Of a stretch of DNA of 11,575 bases, positions 1 through 6,276 are shown one piece after another. Location: positions 1-11,575 of the forward strand of contig PFJA01000058.1 in NCBI GenBank assembly GCA_002782905.1, read 5' to 3'. The translations under genes and the position numbers were made by a program. A model generated the notes under the pieces. The model did no database searches. It saw only the letters and a list, made by a program, of their open reading frames with translations, and had not been told where the DNA came from. This stretch comes from Lysobacterales bacterium CG_4_10_14_3_um_filter_64_11 (GTDB taxonomy: Bacteria; Pseudomonadota; Gammaproteobacteria; Xanthomonadales; Xanthomonadaceae). Each line of letters begins with the position of its first letter. Within the stretch, counting starts at the first letter, position 1.

Positions 1-2
1 GT

Positions 3-338
3 ACCCTGTCTGGTGGCGAACGCGGCCGTCTGCATCTGGCCAAGACCTTGCTGCAGGGCGGCAACGTGTTGCTGCTCGATGAACCGACCAATGATCTGGA
101 CATCGAAACCCTGCGCGCACTGGAAGAGGCGTTGCTGGAATACCCCGGCTGCGTGCTGGTGATCTCGCATGACCGCTGGTTCCTGGATCGCATCTGCACC
201 CACATCCTGGCGTTCGAAGGCGACTCGCATGTCGAGTTCTTCCCCGGCAATTACCATGAGTACGAGGAAGACAAGAAGCGTCGCCTCGGCGAGGAAGGCG
301 CCAAACCGCATCGCATCCGTTTCAAGGCGTTGAAGTGA
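3..338 (+). CDS. ettA: EttA, energy-dependent translational throttle ABC-F ATPase (3' end only)
   Basis: This is the C-terminal 111 residues of an ABC-F protein; the start lies left of the window. The visible part is the end of the second ATPase domain. It has the ABC signature LSGGER (visible residues 2-7), Walker B with catalytic Glu and D-loop LLLDEPTNDLD (23-33), and the switch histidine in ISHD (54-57). The tail, rich in Lys and Arg and ending near RIRFKALK, matches what I recall of gammaproteobacterial EttA rather than Uup, ABCF2 or antibiotic-resistance ABC-F proteins. EttA binds the ribosomal E site and, depending on ATP/ADP, gates the first steps of elongation. It is cytoplasmic and has no membrane domain. 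The gene ends in TGA. It shares the strand of pyrF, but a 249-base repeat-containing gap makes one transcript doubtful. Confidence 0.93.
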   Translation, partial: TLSGGERGRLHLAKTLLQGGNVLLLDEPTNDLDIETLRALEEALLEYPGCVLVISHDRWFLDRICTHILAFEGDSHVEFFPGNYHEYEEDKKRRLGEEGAKPHRIRFKALK

Positions 339-353
339 GTTGAAGCCGGGACT

Positions 354-377
354 CGGGACCACGGGACCACGGGACGA
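354..377. repeat. Tandem 8-bp repeat, CGGGACCA type
   Basis: There are three head-to-tail units: CGGGACCA at 354-361, CGGGACCA at 362-369 and CGGGACGA at 370-377. A 7-base variant, CGGGACT, stands just before at 347-353. The array begins about 10 bases after the ettA stop. From memory, similar GGGAC-type arrays are common debris between genes of Xanthomonadales. No function is evident. Confidence 0.75.
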
Positions 378-397
378 GCGTAAATGCACATTGGGTC

Positions 398-424
398 CGC
401 AAAGAACGCAAAAATCGCGAAAAG
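398..424. repeat. Degenerate 9-bp tandem repeat (CGC + A-rich hexamer)
   Basis: Three consecutive 9-mers each begin with CGC followed by a purine-rich hexamer: CGCAAAGAA (398-406), CGCAAAAAT (407-415) and CGCGAAAAG (416-424). It is an A-rich island in otherwise GC-rich DNA. It could be decayed tandem-repeat debris like the array just upstream, or an A-rich upstream element for pyrF. The sequence cannot tell these apart. Confidence 0.5.
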
Positions 425-441
425 GCAGAGGGCTTGATGTG

Positions 442-478
442 GTAGGTCGGATCAAGCGCCACAGGCGCTGATCCGACA
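442..478. repeat. REP-like hairpin with single bulged A
   Basis: A GTAGG head (442-446) runs into an imperfect inverted repeat. The lower stem GTCGGATCA (446-454) pairs with TGATCCGAC (469-477). A455 is bulged. The upper stem GCGCC (456-460) pairs with GGCGC (464-468), and the loop is ACA. A GTAGGTCGGAT...ATCCGACA frame is typical of gammaproteobacterial REP (repetitive extragenic palindromic) elements, which RAYT transposases mobilise. No RAYT gene is in the window. There is no T-run, so it does not look like a classical terminator for ettA. The fold is identical to that of the hairpin at 7925-7956. Confidence 0.7.
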
Positions 479-488
479 TCGCCCGCCG

Positions 489-505
489 CCACGGCGTTAC
501 CGTGG
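489..505. repeat. Short hairpin upstream of pyrF
   Basis: A 6-bp inverted repeat, CCACGG (489-494) and CCGTGG (500-505), flanks a CGTTA loop about 83 bases before the chosen pyrF start. It could be a leader structure or an operator half-site pair. It is short enough to arise by chance in GC-rich DNA, and I recognise no known motif. Confidence 0.25.
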
Positions 506-587
506 GGGCCGTGTTGCATGTGTCGGTTCCGGCCCTGCGCGCCTTGAGCCGAACTACATGGGGTCGCAAGATGGGGTGGCCATGGTG

Positions 588-1406
588 ATGACGTTTATCC
601 AGCAATTGCAGCACCGTTGGTCGCAAGCCAACACCCTGCTCTGTGTCGGGCTCGATCCGGAGCGCGAACGCCTGCCCGCGGTGCTGGATGATGATGCCGA
701 CGCGGTGTTCAGCTTCTGCCGTGCCATCGTCGACGCCAGCGCGCCGTATGTGTGTGCATTCAAGCCGCAGATCGCGCACTTCGCCGCGCTCGCCGCCGAA
801 GACGCGCTGCAACGCCTGATCGCGCATATCCACCACGCGCACCCCGGCATCCCGGTGATCCTCGATGCCAAGCGCGGCGACATTGGCAGCACCGCACTGC
901 ATTACGCCAGTGAGGCCTTTGATCGCTACGGCGCCGACGCGGTGACGGTGAACCCGTACCTGGGCCGCGATTCGGTGCAACCGTTCTTGAATCGCGCCGA
1001 CAAGGGCGTGGTGGTGCTGTGTCGCACCTCCAACCCCGGCTCCGGCGAGTTTCAGGATTTGTTGATCGATGGCCAACCGCTTTACCAGCACGTGGCGCAG
1101 CGGGTGGCGCGCGAGTGGAACGGCAACGGCAATTGCCTGCTGGTGATCGGCGCCACCTGGCCCGACGAACTGGCGCAAGTGCGGGCATTGGTCGGCGACC
1201 TGCCGTTGCTGGTGCCCGGCGTCGGCGCGCAGGGCGGCGACGTGGCCGCGGTGTTGCGCAACGGCGCCGATAGCCACGGCAATGGCCTGGTGATCAGCTC
1301 CTCGCGCGCGATTTTGTATGCCAGCAGTGGCGCCGATTACGCCGCCGCCGCCGCCGCCGCCGCGCTGCGCCAGCGCGACGCGATCAACGCGCAGCGCATG
1401 CGTTAA
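588..1406 (+). CDS. pyrF: Orotidine 5'-phosphate decarboxylase, type 2 subfamily
   Basis: PyrF decarboxylates OMP to UMP, the last step of de novo pyrimidine synthesis, in the cytoplasm. The protein has the type 2 layout: an N-terminal LLCVGLDPE strand, the catalytic DAKRGDIGST block (about residues 93-102 from this start), then TVNPYLGRDSV, CRTSNPGS and a C-terminal VPGVGAQGGD phosphate-binding turn. Most gammaproteobacteria use the shorter type 1 enzyme. In-frame ATGs lie at 558, 582 and 588. I chose 588 (272 residues) because MTFIQQLQHRW matches the family's usual N-terminus; the extra residues from 558 look non-homologous. The Shine-Dalgarno sequence is weak in every case, so 558 (282 residues) stays possible. 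The C-terminus carries an eight-alanine run encoded by (GCC)7 GCG. The stop TAA overlaps the stop of the convergent LOG gene. Confidence 0.93.
   Translation: MTFIQQLQHRWSQANTLLCVGLDPERERLPAVLDDDADAVFSFCRAIVDASAPYVCAFKPQIAHFAALAAEDALQRLIAHIHHAHPGIPVILDAKRGDIGSTALHYASEAFDRYGADAVTVNPYLGRDSVQPFLNRADKGVVVLCRTSNPGSGEFQDLLIDGQPLYQHVAQRVAREWNGNGNCLLVIGATWPDELAQVRALVGDLPLLVPGVGAQGGDVAAVLRNGADSHGNGLVISSSRAILYASSGADYAAAAAAAALRQRDAINAQRMR
1341..1361 (+). repeat. (GCC)7 trinucleotide tract inside pyrF
   Basis: Seven perfect GCC codons, followed by GCG, encode eight alanines near the PyrF C-terminus, after GADY and before LRQRD. It sits past the last recognisable conserved motif. Slippage in whole units would change alanine number without a frameshift. 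Confidence 0.8.
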
Positions 1407-1987
1407 CCACGCACTGCCGCGTAATCGCGTGCATTTTCCGCCCACACCGGTGCCTGCGCGATCGCCGCCGGCACCTGCTCCGGGGTCTGCGCCAGGCTCC
1501 ACATCGTCGCGTGTTCGGCGTTCATGAACTGCTGGCCAATCACCTGCGCCTGCATGAAATCAAGCAACGGCTGCCAGTAACCGCGGGTGTTGAGCAACAC
1601 GATCGGGTTGAAATACAGGCCCAGGCGCTTGAGCGTGATCGCCTCAAACAACTCCTCCAGCGTGCCGCAACCACCCGGCAGCGCGACCACCGCATCGGAG
1701 CCGGCGAGCAGACGATGTTTGCGCTCGCGCATGTCGCCGACCAACTCCAGCCGGGTCAGGCCAGGGTGCCCCCATTCCAGATCGGCCATGAACCGCGGCA
1801 GGATACCGATCACCTCGCCACCGGCTTGCAGCGCGCCATTGGCGATGGCGCCCATCGAGCCGCGCGAACCACCACCATAGACCACGGTGGCGCCCTGTAG
1901 CGCCAGAATCCGCCCAAGGGCGTAGGCGTCAGCGTGAAACTCCGGCGGGCAATGATCGCTGGATGCCGCATAGACACAGACGCGCAT
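1403..1987 (-). CDS. LOG-family protein (TIGR00730), predicted nucleoside-5'-monophosphate phosphoribohydrolase
   Basis: This 194-residue Rossmann-fold protein has the LOG hallmarks: the Gly-rich loop YGGGSRGSMG (37-46), the MRERK motif with its catalytic Arg (86-90), and PGGCGTLEE (104-112) with its catalytic Glu. The family releases ribose-5-phosphate from cytokinin riboside monophosphates; many bacterial members are annotated as putative lysine decarboxylases, which is an old misnomer. A GGAG Shine-Dalgarno (1994-1997) stands 6 bases before the ATG and supports the start. It lies 45 bases downstream of eda on the same strand, so it could be the last gene of the ED operon, though it may have its own promoter in the AT-richer gap. 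Its TAA stop (1403-1405) overlaps the pyrF stop on the other strand. The physiological substrate here is unknown. Confidence 0.9.
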   Translation of the reverse strand: MRVCVYAASSDHCPPEFHADAYALGRILALQGATVVYGGGSRGSMGAIANGALQAGGEVIGILPRFMADLEWGHPGLTRLELVGDMRERKHRLLAGSDAVVALPGGCGTLEELFEAITLKRLGLYFNPIVLLNTRGYWQPLLDFMQAQVIGQQFMNAEHATMWSLAQTPEQVPAAIAQAPVWAENARDYAAVRG

Positions 1988-1993
1988 GGAAGG

Positions 1994-1997
1994 CTCC
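1994..1997 (-). promoter_or_regulatory. Shine-Dalgarno of the LOG gene
   Basis: On the minus strand GGAG is followed by six bases and the ATG at 1987. It fixes the LOG start. The AAATAAAAA stretch just upstream is the only AT-rich run in the eda-LOG gap. Confidence 0.6.
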
Positions 1998-2032
1998 GGT
2001 TTTTATTTGGCGCAGTGTAGCGCTGGCCGCAC

Positions 2033-2683
2033 TCAGCCGCGCACGCGATCGATCAACGCCCGCGCGTTGGCGGCACTGGCGGTTACTGCGGCGTAATCGC
2101 CGGCCGCGAGCCATGCGCTGGCCACCATCCACGAGCCGCCGACACACAACACGTTGGGCTGCGCGAGATAATCCGCCGCATCGTGCTCGCCGATGCCGCC
2201 GGTCGGACACAGGCGCAGATCCGGGAACGGCCCGGCCAGCGCCTTGATCCGGGCGATGCCGCCCAGCGCCGAAGCCGGGAACAGCTTGACGCAGGAAAAA
2301 CCGTGGTCGAGCAGGGCCATGATCTCGCTCGGCGTTGCCGCGCCAGGAATGCTCGGCAGTGTACTGGCCAGCAGCGCCTCCGCCAGCGCCGGCGTGGTAC
2401 CGGGGCTGACCAGAAAATCGGCGCCGGCCGCCTCGGCGGCGCGTACATGGCCGGCATGGCACACCGTGCCGACACCGACCAGCAACTGCGGCGTCGCCTG
2501 CTTGATCGCGCGCACCGCATCCAGCGCCGCCGCCGAGCGCAGGGTCACTTCGATTGCGCTCAGGCCGCCGGCAACCAGTGCGCGGGCAATCGCCACGCCC
2601 TGCTCGGCACTGGTCACGGTCACCACCGGCATGATGCCGGAGCGGGTCAGGATGGCGCGGGCGGCATTGGCATCATTGGACAT
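2033..2683 (-). CDS. eda: KDPG aldolase (2-dehydro-3-deoxy-phosphogluconate aldolase)
   Basis: Eda cleaves 2-keto-3-deoxy-6-phosphogluconate to pyruvate and glyceraldehyde-3-phosphate, the last ED step. The 216-residue protein is a class I Schiff-base aldolase. Glu45 (in IEVTLRS) and Lys133 (in VKLFPAS) fall at the same numbers as in E. coli Eda. GVGTV (70-74), SPGTTP (93-98), PGAATPSE (113-120) and the phosphate-binding PTGGI are all present. That exact numbering supports the chosen ATG. The gene follows edd after 36 bases, so it very likely shares its transcript. Its best Shine-Dalgarno, AAGGA (2696-2700), lies 12 bases from the ATG, longer than ideal. This may lower translation or mean that ribosomes arrive from edd. 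Many Eda proteins also act on 4-hydroxy-2-oxoglutarate. Confidence 0.97.
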   Translation of the reverse strand: MSNDANAARAILTRSGIMPVVTVTSAEQGVAIARALVAGGLSAIEVTLRSAAALDAVRAIKQATPQLLVGVGTVCHAGHVRAAEAAGADFLVSPGTTPALAEALLASTLPSIPGAATPSEIMALLDHGFSCVKLFPASALGGIARIKALAGPFPDLRLCPTGGIGEHDAADYLAQPNVLCVGGSWMVASAWLAAGDYAAVTASAANARALIDRVRG

Positions 2684-2719
2684 GGGTTGCTTGCATCCTT
2701 GAATTCGATGAGGTGAAAG

Positions 2720-4546
2720 TCACACCGTGAAATCGGTGGCACTGGCGCCCTGCTCGGCACTGCCGACATGCGCCCGGCGCGCAGCAAACAGCACGCGACC
2801 GGTGCTCCAGTCATCGACCGCCGGCCGCACCGCCTGCTCGCGTGCATCCCACTCGGCAGCATCTACCAGGGCATCGAGCACGCCGGCATCGGCATCCAGG
2901 CGAATCAGATCGCCCTCGCGCACCTTGCCAATGGCGCCACCGGACAGCCCCTCGGGGCTGACGTGCAAGGCGGTCGGCACCTTGCCCGAGGCACCGGACA
3001 GGCGGCCATCGGTAACCAATGCCACACGCCGGCCCTGGTTCTGCAACATGCCCAGCAACGGCGTCAGGCTGTGCTGCTCGGGCATGCCGTTGGCACGCGG
3101 CCCCTGGAAGCGCAGCACGGCAACGAAATTGGGCGGCAGCGCACCGGCGCGATGCAGCTTGGCCAATTGCTGCGGGTCATCGAGCACCACCGCCGGTGCG
3201 GTGATCGCATGGCGTTCGGGCTTGAGCGCCGACACCTTGATCAACGCACGGCCGAGGTTGCCGGTGAGCAGTCGCAACCCGCCGTGCGCATCGAACGGCG
3301 CGCTGACCGGGCGCAGCACCGTGTCATCGCCGCTGCTGGCCGGCACCTCGCGCCAGCTCAGCGTGCCGTCACGCAGGCACGGGCTCTGGCTGTAGGCGTG
3401 CAACCCCTGTTTGCCATCGGCAACGGTGATGATGTCGGCGTGCAGCAGGCCGGCGGCGATCAGCTCACGGGTGACAAACGGCAGGCCACCGGCGGCATCG
3501 AAGTGATTCACATCGGCCTCGCCGTTGGGATAAATGCGCGTCAAAAGCGGCGTGATCGCGGCCAGTTCGTCGAAGTCGGTCCAGTCGATCAGGATACCGG
3601 CCGCGCTCGCAACCGCGACCCAATGGATGGTGTGGTTGGTCGAGCCACCGGTCGCCATCAGCATGACGATGGCATTGACGATGGCGCGCTCATCGATCAA
3701 CTGCCCGAGCGGGCGATAGTCATCGCCCAGTGCGGTGATCGCAGCGGCGCGTTCAACCGCAGCGGCGGTGAGTGCGTCGCGCAGTGGCGTATCCGGCGAA
3801 ACGAACGAGGAACCCGGCAATTGCAGACCCATCGCTTCGAGCAATGCCTGATTGGAATTGGCGGTACCGTAGAACGTGCAGGTGCCGGGCGCGTGATACG
3901 ACTTCGCCTCGGTTTCGAGCAGTTCGGCGCGACTGGCTTCGCCGGCGGCATAGCGCTCGCGCACCGCCGCTTTTTCGGCATTGGCGATGCCACTGGGCAT
4001 CGGCCCGGACGGCACGAACAGCACCGGCAGATGGCCGAACGCGAGCGTGCCGATCAGCAGCCCGGGCACGATCTTGTCGCAGATGCCGAGGCACAGCACC
4101 GCGTCGAACATGTCGTGGCTGAGCGCAATCGCGGTCGCTTCGGCAATCACATCGCGACTGAACAGCGACAGGTCCATGCCGGGCCGGCCCTGGGTGATGC
4201 CGTCGCACATCGCCGGCACACCGCCAGCCACCTGCGCGCTGGCGCCGATGGCGCGCGCATGCTCACGGATTTTTTCCGGGTAGTGTTGGTAGGGTTGGTG
4301 CGCCGAGAGCATGTCGTTGTAGGCGCTGACGATGGCGATGTTGGGGCTGATGGCCGAGCGCAGCTTGGCTTTGTCGTCGCTGGAGCAGGCGGCGAAACCG
4401 TGCGCCAGATTGCCGCAGCCGAGCGCACCACGCGCTGGGCCGTTGTGGCGCGCGGCCTCGATATGGGCCAGATAGGCGGCACGCGCTGTGCGGCTGCGTT
4501 CGCGGATGCGCGCGGTGATGGCGGCCAGTTGCGGATGAATGCTCAT
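2720..4546 (-). CDS. edd: Phosphogluconate dehydratase (6-phosphogluconate dehydratase)
   Basis: Edd dehydrates 6-phosphogluconate to KDPG, the committed ED step. The 608-residue length is normal for the IlvD/Edd family. Three conserved cysteines expected to hold the Fe-S cluster are present: Cys114 (PAMCDGITQG), Cys156 (LGICDKIVPG) and Cys223 (GTCTFYGTANSN). Also present are VSAYNDMLSAH (73-83), MATGGSTNHTIHW in the middle, and the C-terminal VTDGRLSGASGK and HVSPE blocks. YGTANSNQ and the overall length favour Edd over dihydroxy-acid dehydratase IlvD, as does the eda gene next door. The ATG directly abuts the pgl TGA with no base between, so translation is probably coupled. The Fe-S cluster should make the enzyme oxygen-sensitive, as known for the family. 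Confidence 0.97.
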   Translation of the reverse strand: MSIHPQLAAITARIRERSRTARAAYLAHIEAARHNGPARGALGCGNLAHGFAACSSDDKAKLRSAISPNIAIVSAYNDMLSAHQPYQHYPEKIREHARAIGASAQVAGGVPAMCDGITQGRPGMDLSLFSRDVIAEATAIALSHDMFDAVLCLGICDKIVPGLLIGTLAFGHLPVLFVPSGPMPSGIANAEKAAVRERYAAGEASRAELLETEAKSYHAPGTCTFYGTANSNQALLEAMGLQLPGSSFVSPDTPLRDALTAAAVERAAAITALGDDYRPLGQLIDERAIVNAIVMLMATGGSTNHTIHWVAVASAAGILIDWTDFDELAAITPLLTRIYPNGEADVNHFDAAGGLPFVTRELIAAGLLHADIITVADGKQGLHAYSQSPCLRDGTLSWREVPASSGDDTVLRPVSAPFDAHGGLRLLTGNLGRALIKVSALKPERHAITAPAVVLDDPQQLAKLHRAGALPPNFVAVLRFQGPRANGMPEQHSLTPLLGMLQNQGRRVALVTDGRLSGASGKVPTALHVSPEGLSGGAIGKVREGDLIRLDADAGVLDALVDAAEWDAREQAVRPAVDDWSTGRVLFAARRAHVGSAEQGASATDFTV

Positions 4547-5281
4547 TCAGGGGTTCCAATGGATGTGCAGCGGTACGGCGCCGTCGGCAGCCGCCGCCAC
4601 AACCGGGGAGAGGCTGACCTCGCCAAGCACCAGCGCGTGTTGCAACACGGCGCGCTTGCGCTCGCCACGGATCAGCAGAAAACGCGCATGCGCCGCGCGC
4701 CAACCGGCTGGCGTCAGGGTGATGCGCTGCGGGTAGTCGCCGGCCACCGGGCAACCACTGGCATCAATGGCGACGTACCTTGCGCTGGCATGCAGCGCCG
4801 CATCCAGACCGGCGGCGCCGGGAAACAGTGAGGCGGTATGGCCATCCTCGCCCATGCCGAACACCACCGCGCTGGGCGCCAGACCCAGTTCGGCAATGCG
4901 GGCATTGCCACGTGCGACGCAGGCATCCAGCGGCAAATCAGCATCGACCAGCGGCCAGAGCGTTGCCGCCGCAGCCGGGCCGTGTGCGAATACCGCACGC
5001 AGCAAGCGGCCGTTGCTGCCCGGGCTGTCAGGCGGCACGAACCGCTCATCGACCAGCGCCACCACCAGCCGCGACCAATCCAGCGACTGCGCCGCCAAGG
5101 CGCGATACACCGGCTCGGGCGTGCTGCCGCCGGACAGCAACAGCAACGCCTGCGGCTGGGTGTGCAGATCGCGGTGCAATTGCTGCGTGATCTGCGCCGC
5201 CGCGGCTTCGGCCCACGCTGCGGCATCAGCATGGACGTGCCACAGCGGCGCCGGTGCGTGAAGGGTTTGCACCGTGCTCAT
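4547..5281 (-). CDS. pgl: 6-phosphogluconolactonase (DevB/SOL family)
   Basis: Pgl hydrolyses 6-phosphogluconolactone to 6-phosphogluconate, linking Zwf to Edd. The 244-residue protein has the family motifs LLLSGGSTPEPVY (47-59), ALVDERFVPPDSPGSN (75-90) and FGMGEDGHTASLFPG (141-155). This is the DevB type, related to glucosamine-6-phosphate deaminase folds, and not the beta-propeller lactonase of E. coli. The frame is open upstream to 5563, but that extension reads as Arg/Gly-rich antisense of glk. The ATG at 5281 forms a 4-base ATGA overlap with the glk stop and begins at the expected family N-terminus. The TGA stop touches the edd ATG. Confidence 0.96.
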   Translation of the reverse strand: MSTVQTLHAPAPLWHVHADAAAWAEAAAAQITQQLHRDLHTQPQALLLLSGGSTPEPVYRALAAQSLDWSRLVVALVDERFVPPDSPGSNGRLLRAVFAHGPAAAATLWPLVDADLPLDACVARGNARIAELGLAPSAVVFGMGEDGHTASLFPGAAGLDAALHASARYVAIDASGCPVAGDYPQRITLTPAGWRAAHARFLLIRGERKRAVLQHALVLGEVSLSPVVAAAADGAVPLHIHWNP

Positions 5282-6276
5282 GCCAGCCCACGCTTGCGCA
5301 GATGCCGCTGCGCCACCGCTGCCGCGCCGAGCAGGCCCGGTTGCGGATGAATGATGGCGGTGGTCGGCACGCGCCGCATCGCGTCGTGAAAGCGGCCCTT
5401 GTCCTCGAAACGCTCGCGGAACGCCGGGCCTTGCAGCCACGGCAGCAGATGCGGCACCAGCCCGCCGGCCAGATACACCCCGTCCCAGGCGCCAAAGCCG
5501 AGTACGGCATCGCCGGCCACGGCCCCGAACACGCGGATGAAGGTTTCCAGTGTTTTCACGCACAGCGGATCGCTGCGCTCGCGCGCGGCGCTACTGATCT
5601 GCTCGGGGCTCAACTCTTCGGCCGGCGCGCCGGCCATCGCTGCCAACGCCTTATGGATATTGCAAAGGCCGGCACCGCACACCAAGCGCTCGTTGGATAC
5701 CCGCACGAAACGAACATGCAACTGCGCCAGCAACGCGGCCTCGTCCTCACTGCGCGGCGCGAACCCCATGTGCCCGCCCTCGGTTTCCAGCACGTGATAA
5801 TGATCGCCAAATTGCATCAGCGCGGCCCAACCAAGGCCGGTGCCCGGCCCCAACACCGCCCACACCTTGTCGCAACGCCCGGAATCGGTGGTGCCGGCCG
5901 GGCCGATGGGGATCAGACTTTCCGGCCCAAGCAGCGGCACGCCCATCGCCAGCGCGTAGAAATCGTTGATCACGCGCAGCGCATCCAGGCCCAGGTCGGC
6001 TTGTGTCTGTTTCAGGCTGACGTGCCAATGGTGATTGGTCATGCGCACGCTGTCACCATCGACACGCCCGGCCACCGCAAAGAACGCACGTTGCGCGCTG
6101 GCACCCATGTCGCTCAGGTAACGCTGCGCGGCCGCCGCCAGCGAGTCAAAATCGCGCACCCGGTAATCGCGAATGCTGTCGCTGCACAGCGGCATCGCCG
6201 CCTGCGCATCGGCCAGCGCGAAGCGCGCGTTGGTGCCGCCGATATCGGCCAGCAGCGCGGGCGGTGGTGTGCTCAC
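5278..6276 (-). CDS. glk: Glucokinase (E. coli Glk type, PF02685)
   Basis: Glk phosphorylates free cytoplasmic glucose with ATP, feeding Zwf. The 332 residues show LLADIGGTNARFAL (8-21, phosphate-1), the INDF motif with catalytic Asp105, LGPGTGLGW (141-149), ETEGGHMGF (163-171) and a late YLAGGLVPHLLP segment. The start is GTG (6276-6274), overlapping the zwf TGA as GTGA. No better ATG exists, and the DIGGTN loop sits at the expected distance. The usual Pro of the small-residue-Pro-Ile/Val segment seems replaced by Arg71 (AGRVDGD); I cannot judge its effect. It is the bacterial Glk family, not ROK or the ADP-dependent type. A glucokinase inside the operon fits glucose entering unphosphorylated after GH97/GH13 action. 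Confidence 0.96.
   Translation of the reverse strand: MSTPPPALLADIGGTNARFALADAQAAMPLCSDSIRDYRVRDFDSLAAAAQRYLSDMGASAQRAFFAVAGRVDGDSVRMTNHHWHVSLKQTQADLGLDALRVINDFYALAMGVPLLGPESLIPIGPAGTTDSGRCDKVWAVLGPGTGLGWAALMQFGDHYHVLETEGGHMGFAPRSEDEAALLAQLHVRFVRVSNERLVCGAGLCNIHKALAAMAGAPAEELSPEQISSAARERSDPLCVKTLETFIRVFGAVAGDAVLGFGAWDGVYLAGGLVPHLLPWLQGPAFRERFEDKGRFHDAMRRVPTTAIIHPQPGLLGAAAVAQRHLRKRGLA

Noticed and set aside
2660..2696. Out-of-frame ATG upstream of eda giving a 7-codon reading frame that overlaps the eda start
   Set aside because: It has no Shine-Dalgarno of its own and no meaningful peptide, and such short frames are expected by chance. The AAGGA beside it serves eda better.
2768..4831. Plus-strand open frame of 687 codons antisense to edd and part of pgl
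   Set aside because: It mirrors the edd reading frame, is rich in Arg, Gly, Gln and His as expected for reverse-strand translation of GC-rich codons, and shows no recognisable domain. The minus-strand edd has all catalytic motifs.
5282..5563. N-terminal extension of pgl
   Set aside because: The open frame upstream of 5281 encodes an Arg/Gly-rich stretch that is glk read out of frame. The ATGA overlap and family N-terminus support 5281.
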